From contig NZ_JACIEP010000001.1 in NCBI RefSeq assembly GCF_014196915.1, forward strand, positions 556,669 through 620,668: a DNA stretch of 64,000 bases, written 5' to 3'. A program made the position numbers and the translations under genes. Shown piece after piece: positions 45,559-54,128 of the stretch; the stretch's first letter is position 1; the number at the start of each line of letters is the position of its first letter. Under the pieces are notes generated by a model. It had not been told where the DNA came from. It did not search any database and saw only the letters and a program-made list of their open reading frames with translations. Source of the stretch: Dysgonomonas hofstadii (GTDB lineage Bacteria; Bacteroidota; Bacteroidia; Bacteroidales; Dysgonomonadaceae).

Positions 45559-45589
45559 CAAAGATAGATATTTTAGGCTTTACTTCAAA
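45559..45589 (-). promoter_or_regulatory. Promoter of the hydrolase-icd operon
   Basis: Minus strand -33 TTTG (complement of 45586-45589), 19 bp, then -7 TATCTTTG (complement of 45559-45566). It is an exact Bacteroidetes consensus, 27 bp from the start codon. Confidence 0.75.
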
Positions 45590-45633
45590 AGCACAATAAG
45601 AAAGATATAACCATCGTTTTGTAGAATTTTGAC

Positions 45634-45641
45634 TATCTTTG
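45634..45641 (+). promoter_or_regulatory. -7 promoter box of trpS
   Basis: TATCTTTG 25 bp before the trpS ATG; no -33 at the usual spacing, but a TTTTG at 45617-45621. The divergent icd operon promoter is only 45 bp away. Confidence 0.45.
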
Positions 45642-45665
45642 TGCTTCGAAAAATTAATCTGAAAT

Positions 45666-46655
45666 ATGGAAACAGTTTTAAGCGGAATACGTTCTACCGG
45701 AAAGCTTCATCTTGGGAATTACTTTGGAGCATTGAGAAACTTCACACGGATGCAATATGAAAACAAATGTTTTTTCTTTATTGCCGATTACCATTCTCTG
45801 ACCACACATCCCGATCCTAAGATGCTACATCAGAATGTGAAAAACGTGTTGACCGAGTATCTGGCGGCTGGCATCGACCCCGATATTTCGACAATATATA
45901 TACAAAGCGATGTGACAGAAGTATGTGAACTATACCTGCTTCTGAATATGCATGCTTACCTGGGAGAACTCTCCAAAACCGTGTCTTTCAAAGAAAAAGC
46001 CCGCAAACATAAAGATAACGTGAATGCAGGTTTGCTTACTTACCCTACACTTATGGCCGCCGATATTCTTATCCATAATGCCGATAAGGTACCTGTGGGT
46101 AAAGATCAGGAGCAGCATTTGGAAATGACACGCAAATTTGCACGCCGCTTCAACAACCTGTATGAGGTTGAGTATTTCAAGGAGCCTGTCGCTTATAATT
46201 TTGGAGAGGAACTGATAAAAATTCCGGGATTGGACGGCAGTGGAAAAATGGGTAAATCGGAAGGTAACTGTATTTATCTTGACGAAGATCCTAAAAGTAT
46301 AGAAAAGAAGGTAAAACGTGCTTTGACAGATGAAGGACCAAAGGCTCCGGATTCCGAAAAACCCGATTATATAGAAAATCTGTTTACAATACTGAAAGTA
46401 GTATCTACAGATGAGGTTGTGAAGTACTTCGAAGATAAATGGAATACCTGTGAAATCCGCTACGGCGATTTGAAAAAGCAATTGGCGGAGGATATCATAA
46501 AAGTTACCGATCCTATACGCGAACGTATCAGGGATATTCAGAATGATGACGCCTATCTGCACAAAGTGGTGACAGAAGGTGCTGAACGTTCACGTGAAAG
46601 CGCGCGCAAAACGATAAATGATGTGCGTGATATTATGGGAATAAAGAAGTTTTAA
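45666..46655 (+). CDS. trpS: Tryptophanyl-tRNA synthetase
   Basis: Class I aminoacyl-tRNA synthetase of 329 residues that charges tRNA-Trp. The HIGH-like motif is TGKLHLGN (11-18); the KMSKS-like motif is KMGKS (194-198). PVGKDQEQHLEMTRKFARRFN and the AADILIHNADKVPVG block are characteristic of TrpRS. It is monocistronic with a consensus -7 box upstream and a strong terminator downstream. Confidence 0.97.
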   Translation: METVLSGIRSTGKLHLGNYFGALRNFTRMQYENKCFFFIADYHSLTTHPDPKMLHQNVKNVLTEYLAAGIDPDISTIYIQSDVTEVCELYLLLNMHAYLGELSKTVSFKEKARKHKDNVNAGLLTYPTLMAADILIHNADKVPVGKDQEQHLEMTRKFARRFNNLYEVEYFKEPVAYNFGEELIKIPGLDGSGKMGKSEGNCIYLDEDPKSIEKKVKRALTDEGPKAPDSEKPDYIENLFTILKVVSTDEVVKYFEDKWNTCEIRYGDLKKQLAEDIIKVTDPIRERIRDIQNDDAYLHKVVTEGAERSRESARKTINDVRDIMGIKKF

Positions 46656-46672
46656 ATTATTTTTTAAGATAA

Positions 46673-46706
46673 AGAGCCTTGATATATACATGTCAAGGCT
46701 TTTTTA
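46673..46706 (+). terminator. Terminator of trpS
   Basis: AGCCTTGA (46675-46682) pairs with TCAAGGCT (46693-46700), followed by TTTTTATG. It is 20 bp after the stop codon. Confidence 0.85.
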
Positions 46707-46764
46707 TGTTTTTAAATTAAAATATTTGTATCTATATAATCGTTATTTCTAAAGAGATTTTGAT

Positions 46765-46772
46765 TAAGTTTG
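46765..46772 (+). promoter_or_regulatory. -7-like box before the DUF4026 gene
   Basis: TAAGTTTG matches TAnnTTTG, 45 bp upstream of the ATG at 46817. No good -33 is seen. Confidence 0.35.
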
Positions 46773-46816
46773 TAACCAGTCGATAACCAATTTAAATAAC
46801 ACAATTACACTTCTTC

Positions 46817-48166
46817 ATGGACAATAGTGAAAAATATGAATTACTGGCCGAAGGCGAAACAGGCCTGGCTTCGGTAATGGGGATATACCCGTCTGATAAG
46901 AATTTTAAATTTGAAGCTACACAAATAGAGAAAGCGCTGGCGGATAATAAAGATTTTAACCTTGTTTCTTTTAATAAGGCCGAGGTTGACAGTGAATTTT
47001 CCATCATGAGTTTCAACGCCGAAGTTGAATATAAAGAGGCTGTTTTCAATGTGGAACTATATGTCTGCGATGCAAAAAATATTAATCTGAGTGATTACGG
47101 GTTTGCCAATTCCATAGACGAACAATCGTTGCAGTCAGCCATGGAGCAGGAGTATTATTTGGAAACATCCATATATTTCGAACTGGAACCTTTAACTTCG
47201 TTTCATTTGCAACTGAAAATAATGAATACGATTGTGCCTGATGCCAGTCTGCTGATAGACTTTATGTCGTATCGGTTATTATCTGCGAAATGGTTGAGTA
47301 TGACAGCAAAATCGGCTATTCCTCCATCTCCCGATTATTTATATACATTACATTGTGTATATGATGAGGAAGGAAAAGATGGAGAAAAAAGATACTGGTT
47401 CCACACACACGGCTTACACCGTTGTGCTTCGGTAGAACTGGAGATTCTGAATTTTAGCCAGGGAGCGGAGCAAATGAATACACTGATCAATATGACCGTG
47501 AAAAAATTCCTGACAAACCCGTCTAAGGAGAAGGAACGCTTTACAATAGGTTACGACGGTATGGGTATTAATCTGTGCTGGCTCAGATGGGAAGAGGCGC
47601 TGAAAGACTTGCCGGAGAATATACTTGGTGGATTAGGTGACCGTGACGAAGCGAATAATGTACATGCCGAACCATCGGGTATCCTGTTTGCCGTAGAAGA
47701 CGGAAACATGATCTCGCCTGAAATATATGCGTCAACATTAGCCGAAAATCCTATTTATTATATAACGAATGAAGAAACAGAGCGGATGAGCGCTCTCGCT
47801 AAAGAACGGTTTGCTTCGTTCGAAAATGTGTTTAGAAGAGAAAGGAAAGAACCGGAAAAGAAATCGTTTCTGAAAAAGATGTTCGGAGCAAAGGAAGAAG
47901 AAGCTCCGGGATGGTCATTCCTGGTGAAGCTGGGGCTTACGGTGGACGATCCCGAAACAGGAAGCGAAAAAGAACATCTGTGGTTCGATGTGTTGTCTGT
48001 AGAGCAGGGGAGTATAACCGGAAAGCTGCTGAATCAGCCATACTGGATATCGGGATTGAATGAAGGTGATGTGAATACTTATCCGCTGGACGTATTGACA
48101 GACTGGCTCATTTATTCGCCCGACAGCACATATACCACCGATTCTGTATATATGTTAGAGAATTAG
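46817..48166 (+). CDS. DUF4026 domain protein, unknown function
   Basis: A 449-residue soluble protein resembling DUF4026 proteins. The N-terminal half (ASVMGIYPSDKNFKFEATQIEKAL, YFELEPLTSFHLQLKIMNTIVPDASLLIDFMSYRLLSAKWL) is the DUF4026-like part. A charged linker (about 335-360, RKEPEKKSFLKKMFGAKEEE) leads to a DUF2314-like end (EHLWFDVLSVEQGSITGKLLNQPYWISGLNEGD). No function is known. It has no signal peptide. A GT2 gene follows after 19 bp, and the two may be cotranscribed. Confidence 0.75.
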   Translation: MDNSEKYELLAEGETGLASVMGIYPSDKNFKFEATQIEKALADNKDFNLVSFNKAEVDSEFSIMSFNAEVEYKEAVFNVELYVCDAKNINLSDYGFANSIDEQSLQSAMEQEYYLETSIYFELEPLTSFHLQLKIMNTIVPDASLLIDFMSYRLLSAKWLSMTAKSAIPPSPDYLYTLHCVYDEEGKDGEKRYWFHTHGLHRCASVELEILNFSQGAEQMNTLINMTVKKFLTNPSKEKERFTIGYDGMGINLCWLRWEEALKDLPENILGGLGDRDEANNVHAEPSGILFAVEDGNMISPEIYASTLAENPIYYITNEETERMSALAKERFASFENVFRRERKEPEKKSFLKKMFGAKEEEAPGWSFLVKLGLTVDDPETGSEKEHLWFDVLSVEQGSITGKLLNQPYWISGLNEGDVNTYPLDVLTDWLIYSPDSTYTTDSVYMLEN

Positions 48167-48185
48167 AACTTAAGATAGATAATTT

Positions 48186-49127
48186 ATGCAAACACTTTCT
48201 GTCATTGTACCCTGTTATAATGAGGAGGCTGTTATTGAAGAATTTTATAGGAGAACCAAGGAAGTCCTGTTATCTTTAACGGATGTAGATGGTTATATTA
48301 TCTTCATAAATGACGGCAGTAAAGATAAAACAAAGTATATTCTGGATCTTATCGCCTATCAGGATAAAAATGTGAAGGTGATACATTTTTCCCGTAACTT
48401 CGGGCATCAGCCGGCTGTAACGGCCGGGTTGCACAACTGTGATACAGATCTGGCGGTGATAATAGATGCCGATTTGCAGGACCCGCCGGAGTTGATTCCC
48501 GAACTAATAAAGACTCACGAGCAGGAAGAGGCCGGAGTTGTATATTGTGTAAGGAAAGAAAGGAAGGGTGAATCATTCTTTAAGAAGTCGTCGGCAAAAT
48601 TATTTTATAAAACAATGAATAGCCTGTCCGAAGTGGAATTTCCTCTCGATACGGGCGATTTCAGGCTTATCGATAAAAGAGCGATCGAAGCCTTCAATAA
48701 GTTGCCGGAGAAAGGAAAGTATATACGGGGGCTTATCACATGGATCGGCTTTAAGCAGGTTCCATACTATTACGACAGGGATGCCCGCTTTGCAGGGGAA
48801 ACAAAGTATCCATTCAAGAAGATGATGTCTTTTGCAAAAAAAGCATTGTTGTATTTCTCAAAGAAACCTCTGATGCTCTCCATTAGTCTCGGTTCGCTAG
48901 CTGTGCTTGTTGGGATCGTCTATGCGTTGTGGGTATGGATCGCTCATGAGAGAGGAGCAATAACAACAATTCCGGGATGGATGTCTACTGTTATCATCAT
49001 TATATTTTTCGGAGGTGTACAATTACTGACAATCGGGGTTCTGGGACAATATATCGGTGTCCTTTTTGATGAGGTGAAAGGCAGGCCCGAATATATAATA
49101 GACTGTACAGTAAACTTTGAGGAATAG
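48186..49127 (+). CDS. Family 2 glycosyltransferase with two membrane helices (GtrB/DPM1-like)
   Basis: A 313-residue enzyme that likely moves a sugar from a nucleotide donor to a polyprenyl-phosphate. The GT-A domain starts LSVIVPCYNEEAVIEEF, with IIFINDGSKDKT and metal-binding DADLQDPPE (near 95-103); DTGDFRLIDKRAIEAF and RGLITWIGFKQ are typical of polyprenol-phosphate sugar synthases. Two C-terminal helices (about 232-252 and 268-292) place it in the inner membrane. It is 19 bp downstream of the DUF4026 gene. The sugar cannot be predicted. Confidence 0.92.
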   Translation: MQTLSVIVPCYNEEAVIEEFYRRTKEVLLSLTDVDGYIIFINDGSKDKTKYILDLIAYQDKNVKVIHFSRNFGHQPAVTAGLHNCDTDLAVIIDADLQDPPELIPELIKTHEQEEAGVVYCVRKERKGESFFKKSSAKLFYKTMNSLSEVEFPLDTGDFRLIDKRAIEAFNKLPEKGKYIRGLITWIGFKQVPYYYDRDARFAGETKYPFKKMMSFAKKALLYFSKKPLMLSISLGSLAVLVGIVYALWVWIAHERGAITTIPGWMSTVIIIIFFGGVQLLTIGVLGQYIGVLFDEVKGRPEYIIDCTVNFEE

Positions 49128-49135
49128 GTTAATAC

Positions 49136-49363
49136 CTATTCATTGTCCTTTATTTCCTCATAATCTATATATTCTCCTTCATTCTTCGAGAATTTCTTCT
49201 GAGAGGTGTTATATGCATCCTGCTGTTGCTTGTTAGTCTGGCGACGGCCGGATTTATTTTTATTGTTAGGTGCAAAAAAACGCATGACCCTGCCTAATAG
49301 CACGCCAAGTATAAGAAATCCCAAAAGGGCGAATATTAATAGAATTCCTAAAAATTTAAACAT
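49136..49363 (-). CDS. DUF4834 family small membrane protein
   Basis: A 75-residue protein: one N-terminal membrane helix (FLGILLIFALLGFLILGVLLGRVMRFF) and a charged tail ending YIDYEEIKDNE. This is the layout of the Bacteroidetes family DUF4834, function unknown. It is convergent with the GT2 gene (8 bp between the stops) and follows the DUF4249 gene on the same strand. Confidence 0.85.
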   Translation of the reverse strand: MFKFLGILLIFALLGFLILGVLLGRVMRFFAPNNKNKSGRRQTNKQQQDAYNTSQKKFSKNEGEYIDYEEIKDNE

Positions 49364-49407
49364 ACTGGTTTGAATAAAGAAAGCCTTTTGTACAGCAAAG
49401 ATACAAA

Positions 49408-50217
49408 TTAATCGTCAGGTTCTACTATATCCTGACTTACAATGGCCTCGGATATACTGGAATTATAAGCTTTGAAGCAGCCTAAGATTCCTCCTGTGAA
49501 GTTACTGATGGCGTTTGTGCCTTCTGCTACAGAATAGAGCGACTTGTAGAATGTGTACATGCCAATATCCAGATTTTGTAGTTCTACCCTGATTATATCC
49601 CCGGTTTGCAAGTCTTCTTCGTCGTTGTCATCCTTGTTGAAAAATAGAATCTCGTCGCATTCGTCCCCGTTTGTATGCTCGTCATCGAAAAGATATATCG
49701 ACCTCATTATCTTTTCATTAACAGACAATATGGCATAATAGTAGTTGTTCGTATACGGAGGATCCTGGTAAGTAATAGCCGGAGAATACCAGGACTTGGT
49801 GCCCGCTTTGATCTCGTATATATAAATCCTGTCTATATATACTACTTCGGGTATGGTTGCAGTAGCTTCGTAAATGTCATCGTCGATTTGTATTTCGAGG
49901 TGATAGCTGCAATTGGCTTCTCCAAGCATTTCAGAATAATATAAACCGGCTTCGTAGTTGCTTTCTTGTAGAATCTCAGTTCTGCCTTTCGAGTTAGTGA
50001 GTCTTATTTCGGCATCAGAGATTCTCTCGTAAGCACTGTTATCCTGAAATCCCTGGGACTTTGTAAGAAGGACGAAACAGGGAGAGTTTTCGGTAATATA
50101 AGCGTCTACAACATTCTTCGGATCGGCTGTCCTCAAATTCAGAATCACAACTTCTTCGCAGGATGTTGCGAATACGATAAGCGACACAAGAATTGCTATT
50201 TTATATATGACTTTCAT
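49408..50217 (-). CDS. DUF4249 lipoprotein, partner of a TonB-dependent receptor
   Basis: A 269-residue lipoprotein (lipobox FATSC, Cys20) of family DUF4249, which in Bacteroidetes is nearly always encoded next to a TonB-dependent receptor. The family start CEEVVILNLRTADPKNVVDAYITENSPCFVLLTKSQGF and strands ISDAEIRLTNSKGRTEIL and YHLEIQIDDDIYEATATIPEVV are clear. It begins 6 bp after the receptor stop, so the two form one unit; it may act as a substrate-binding cap. The substrate is unknown. Confidence 0.88.
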   Translation of the reverse strand: MKVIYKIAILVSLIVFATSCEEVVILNLRTADPKNVVDAYITENSPCFVLLTKSQGFQDNSAYERISDAEIRLTNSKGRTEILQESNYEAGLYYSEMLGEANCSYHLEIQIDDDIYEATATIPEVVYIDRIYIYEIKAGTKSWYSPAITYQDPPYTNNYYYAILSVNEKIMRSIYLFDDEHTNGDECDEILFFNKDDNDEEDLQTGDIIRVELQNLDIGMYTFYKSLYSVAEGTNAISNFTGGILGCFKAYNSSISEAIVSQDIVEPDD

Positions 50218-50223
50218 CTTTTA

Positions 50224-52533
50224 TCAGAATTTAAAATTCCACGAAATAGAAGGGATCACACTGAACAGGTAAATCATATACGATTCGGATATATTTGTAT
50301 CATACTCGTTCTGCCTGAATCCGTACATATACGGGTTTTTTCGTCCGTAAGCATTGTAGACACTGAAAACCAGCTCGGAAGTATAACGCTTCGTTTTCTT
50401 TAGTGTACATATCGCTCCCAGGTCGAGCCTGTGGAATGATGGGGCCCGGTATTGGTTCCGTCCTTCATAGTAGTAGACCGCATGGCCGTCCACAACATAT
50501 TTTCCCGAAGGGAATGTGGTTGGATTTCCTGTGGCGAAAACCCATGTGGCCGATAAAGTCCATTTTTTATTCAGGTCGTAGATACCGACAAATGACAGGT
50601 CATGAGTGCGATCCTGATTGGCTGGATACCATGCTCCGTCGTTGATCTTTTCTATCTTTCGTTCTGTGCGCGCAAGGGTGTACCCTATCCAGCCATTGAA
50701 CCGTCCGAAACGTTTTTTCAGGAATAGCTCCAGTCCGTATGCCCTGCCTTTGCCAAATAATAATTCAGTTTCTATAACATCCTTTCCTCCTCTGACATCT
50801 GCACCGTCTTTATAATCGATCTGGTTTTCCAGATTTTTGTAATATAATTCGGCGCTGAACTCGAACATATTGTTGTCGAAATTACGGAAATATCCGACTG
50901 ATACCTGATTGGCGATCTCCGGTTTTATATAATTTGTATTGGCGATCCATCTGTCGACCGGGCTGGTCATATTGGAGGTAGACAGCAGGTGCATGTGCTG
51001 CGAAGTTCTGGCGAAAGCTATCTTTACCGAAGACTCCTTGTTTAACTGGTAAGCAGCCGATATCCTAGGCTCGATGTTCCAGTATGTTTTTACAAATTGA
51101 CCGCTTTTGGTGTGCAGGGTATCTACAATATTCTGGTTATCATCGAATGTATAATATTTACTTCCTCCCAATGCGCTGAAAGTGGACAGCCGCAGCCCAT
51201 AGCTTATTTCTAATTTATCATTTAACTTCATGTTGTTTGATCCATACAGCGCGTTTTCCCACGAATCGCGGTGCTCGTACGGATCTACGTGTATACGTGT
51301 GCTGGCAAGGTCTCCCGGAACTATCTGGTGGTACATGGATGTGAATCCGGCCTTTATTGAGTTTTTGTCATTGGGATAGAAACTGAACTCCTGATTGAAG
51401 TTGTAATCCCTGATATGTGATTTTATAGTAAGCTCGGCAGTAAGATCCACACTCACATTGTATGTGTAGTCGGTAAAGGAAAGCGAGGTGGTAGATGCTT
51501 TTTTCGCATCGAAGATATGGTTCCATTTCAGGCTGGCAATGGAGTTTCCCCAGTCCATCATAGCTACTTTGTTCAGTCCTAACTTATCTTTTCCGTAATA
51601 GCCAGTCAATGTCAGCTTGTCCTTGTTTGACAGTACATAGCTCAACTTAGCATTCAGATCATAAAAATACAGCTTCGAATCCTTTATTTGCTCTACTCCT
51701 ACAGCATGAGCCAGGGCATCGGCATAGGTGCGACGGGCTGAAAGGATAAATGAAGAACGCTCTTTTTGTATAGGCCCTTCGAAAGTCAGTTTCGAAGAGA
51801 TAAGGCCTATCCCTCCGTTTACACCAAATTTTTTCAGATCGCCGTCTTTCATGTTCACATCCAGTGTAGATGATAGCCTTCCTCCGTATTGTACCGGCAT
51901 AGAACCTTTATAAATGGTCATATCGTCTATGGCATCGGAGTTGAATGTTGAGAAAAAACCGAAGAGATGGGACGGATTATACACTACGGCATTGTCCAGC
52001 AGGATAAGGTTCTGGTCGTCGCTGCCCCCTCTTACATAAAATCCGGTATTGCCTTCTCCGGCCGATTGTATCCCCGGCAGCAATTGGATGGTTTTGAGGA
52101 TATCCCTTTCGCCCAGCAGTACGGGGATTTTGTTTACTACTTCTATATCGAGCTTGTCTACACCCGACTGTACGTTCTTTATATTGTCGTCGGTGCGTCG
52201 GGCTGATATCTCTACTTCTCCGAGCGAAACAACTTCGGGTTCAAGTTCTATGTTTTGTGACCGGTTTTTATCTAATTTTATTTTAATTTGCTTAGTATGA
52301 TATCCCAGAAGTTTAAAAACAAAATTGTACTCACCGGCAGGTAAGGTAATGGAATAATTCCCTTTATCGTCACTAAAGCCTCCGTGTTGTGGCAGTTCTA
52401 AAGTGCCGATAGAAGCACCTACTAAAGCTTCTCCTTTTTCAATGTTGCTTATTTTCCCTTTGATTGTATATCTGCTTTGGGCTGAAACAGATATCGCAAG
52501 AATTATGAATATATAAATAAAAAGAAATTTCAT
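50224..52533 (-). CDS. TonB-dependent outer-membrane receptor with carboxypeptidase-like domain
   Basis: A 769-residue receptor. It has a signal peptide (1-18, ISVSAQ) and a carboxypeptidase-like domain (about 20-105, KGKISNIEKGEALVGASIGTLELPQHGGFSDDKGNYSITLPAGEY). The plug is at about 105-230 (SARRTDDNIKNVQSGVDKLDI; YVRGGSDDQNLILLDNAVVYNPSHLFGFFSTFN). The barrel ends with an aromatic-terminated strand (PSISWNFKF). It is paired with the DUF4249 lipoprotein gene. It lacks an STN domain and has no SusD partner, so it is not a standard Sus pair. Confidence 0.93.
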   Translation of the reverse strand: MKFLFIYIFIILAISVSAQSRYTIKGKISNIEKGEALVGASIGTLELPQHGGFSDDKGNYSITLPAGEYNFVFKLLGYHTKQIKIKLDKNRSQNIELEPEVVSLGEVEISARRTDDNIKNVQSGVDKLDIEVVNKIPVLLGERDILKTIQLLPGIQSAGEGNTGFYVRGGSDDQNLILLDNAVVYNPSHLFGFFSTFNSDAIDDMTIYKGSMPVQYGGRLSSTLDVNMKDGDLKKFGVNGGIGLISSKLTFEGPIQKERSSFILSARRTYADALAHAVGVEQIKDSKLYFYDLNAKLSYVLSNKDKLTLTGYYGKDKLGLNKVAMMDWGNSIASLKWNHIFDAKKASTTSLSFTDYTYNVSVDLTAELTIKSHIRDYNFNQEFSFYPNDKNSIKAGFTSMYHQIVPGDLASTRIHVDPYEHRDSWENALYGSNNMKLNDKLEISYGLRLSTFSALGGSKYYTFDDNQNIVDTLHTKSGQFVKTYWNIEPRISAAYQLNKESSVKIAFARTSQHMHLLSTSNMTSPVDRWIANTNYIKPEIANQVSVGYFRNFDNNMFEFSAELYYKNLENQIDYKDGADVRGGKDVIETELLFGKGRAYGLELFLKKRFGRFNGWIGYTLARTERKIEKINDGAWYPANQDRTHDLSFVGIYDLNKKWTLSATWVFATGNPTTFPSGKYVVDGHAVYYYEGRNQYRAPSFHRLDLGAICTLKKTKRYTSELVFSVYNAYGRKNPYMYGFRQNEYDTNISESYMIYLFSVIPSISWNFKF

Positions 52534-52762
52534 GCTTGAGTTTTAAGGTCACAAACCTATTTGTTATTTTAGTAATATAACAACAATTAGTTATAGCTGA
52601 ATATAGTTGTATAAAATACTTTCGATTACGAATAATCAAAGCCTGATATTTAACAACAAATTAGCGCTTCTTCTAATAAATTCTACACCGAATTACGCAA
52701 AGATAAAACTAATTTCGAAAACTCTTATAAAAACGTCTTTTTGTTAATTTATTTAATTCATT

Positions 52763-53938
52763 TTAAGATAAAACCTCTTCTTTTGCAGATTGTTGCTGAC
52801 GTTTGTTTTTTCTATCTCTTACCTTTTTCTTATCTTTCCTTTTGATGAAAAATATGTAATATCCTGTAAGAGGAAGGCTGGCTCCGACAAGCGAGAAGAA
52901 GCATGTAAATATTTTGGACCAGATACCCCAGTAATTGCCTACATGGAGGGTGTAGACCCATGCCCATACTTTTGTAGTACCTTCCTGATCTTTGAAGAGA
53001 GTGGTTTGGGTAATTTCCCCGCTTCTCCTGTCAAAATCGTATTTGTCGGCAGCCCGCGAAGTGACTGACGATTTTAGATGGACGTTGGCTGTACCGTTCT
53101 GTATGCGGATATGTTCATAGTTAGTCGATGCAGACAGGGTACTGAAAGCCGTTTGCCAGCTGGCGTAATTTACCCGTGGTTTTTCTTTTTTCTCTCCGTC
53201 ACCGCCCCGTTGGCCGCCACCGCGCTGTCCACCTCCACGCTGACCGCCACCACCGTGTCCCTGGCTTTGCTGTACCTCTGCTCCAAAAAGTTTGAATACT
53301 CCGTTACGATACCATTCGAACGACCATACCATACCTGTAAGAGCACAAATCAGCAATACGAGACAGGCATAAGCACCTAATACATTGTGGAGATCGTACA
53401 TCATTCGTTTGGTACCTTTACGTAACTGTATCTTGAAACGGCTTTTGTTTATCCTCCGGGGCATCCATACGATGAAGCCGCTAATAAGTATAAATACAAA
53501 AATCAGGGTAGAGATACCTACTGTATATTTACCCCATGTGCGGCTGCCATCCATAAGCCAGCGGTGCAGGGTCATTATGGTGAAGAACGGACTTTCCCTG
53601 AATTTATAAAATCCGGTAACTTCGCCCGTATATTGGTTGACAAAGGCCGATTCACGGAATCCTTCGGCCAGGGTCATGGTGTAAGTCCGTTTGGGATCGT
53701 CGAATATCTGTACGGCCGCAACAGAATTACTGTCGAGCTGAGCATTTACCATCGGCACGAGTTCTTCCAACGGAATTGGAGTTCCTTCGGGCTCTTCTAC
53801 AAAATAATGTGAGGGATTGGCCGCCTGTAATATTTCATCCTGGAAAACAAGGATCGCTCCGGTAAGGCATACTATGGTGATAATGATTCCGACAGGAAGA
53901 GAGAGCCATTTGTGAAGTTTTTTCAAGAAAATTCGCAT
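52763..53938 (-). CDS. PepSY-associated membrane protein with Gly/Gln/Arg repeat loop
   Basis: A membrane protein of the PepSY_TM family often encoded with siderophore receptors, thought to act in reduction or release of iron. The likely start is ATG 53938 (MRIFLKKLHKWLSLPVG), matching family N-termini; a longer reading from 53989 exists. Membrane helices include about 16-35, 140-160, 190-207 and one near the C-terminus. Heme or metal-binding His residues occur in LHKW, LHRWL and DLHNVLG. A loop (residues 227-248 from this start) contains three GGGQR repeats, an oddity discussed in the findings. The C-terminus is basic. The TonB siderophore receptor gene is upstream on the same strand. Confidence 0.88.
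   Translation of the reverse strand: MRIFLKKLHKWLSLPVGIIITIVCLTGAILVFQDEILQAANPSHYFVEEPEGTPIPLEELVPMVNAQLDSNSVAAVQIFDDPKRTYTMTLAEGFRESAFVNQYTGEVTGFYKFRESPFFTIMTLHRWLMDGSRTWGKYTVGISTLIFVFILISGFIVWMPRRINKSRFKIQLRKGTKRMMYDLHNVLGAYACLVLLICALTGMVWSFEWYRNGVFKLFGAEVQQSQGHGGGGQRGGGQRGGGQRGGDGEKKEKPRVNYASWQTAFSTLSASTNYEHIRIQNGTANVHLKSSVTSRAADKYDFDRRSGEITQTTLFKDQEGTTKVWAWVYTLHVGNYWGIWSKIFTCFFSLVGASLPLTGYYIFFIKRKDKKKVRDRKNKRQQQSAKEEVLS
53195..53260 (-). repeat. In-frame GGGQR repeat within the PepSY gene
   Basis: Coding DNA for GHGGGGQR then GGGQR units and GGDGEKK. The nucleotide repeat is imperfect but clearly unit-like (CCACC and CGCTG words), so copy number could vary by slippage. Confidence 0.6.
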
Positions 53939-54128
53939 ATAATATGTTTTTATCTTATAAGAAATCCGGTGTTTAATGAATTTCTTCATAACACCGGATT
54001 CTAACTATCATCAAAGTTTAGTAATTTTTTAAACTATCATCACTACAAAGGTCGTATTAATCCCTATATTCTGCAATCACTATAAATAATGAAAAAATAG
54101 TTTCCCGGTAATAATAAATAGTGATTGG

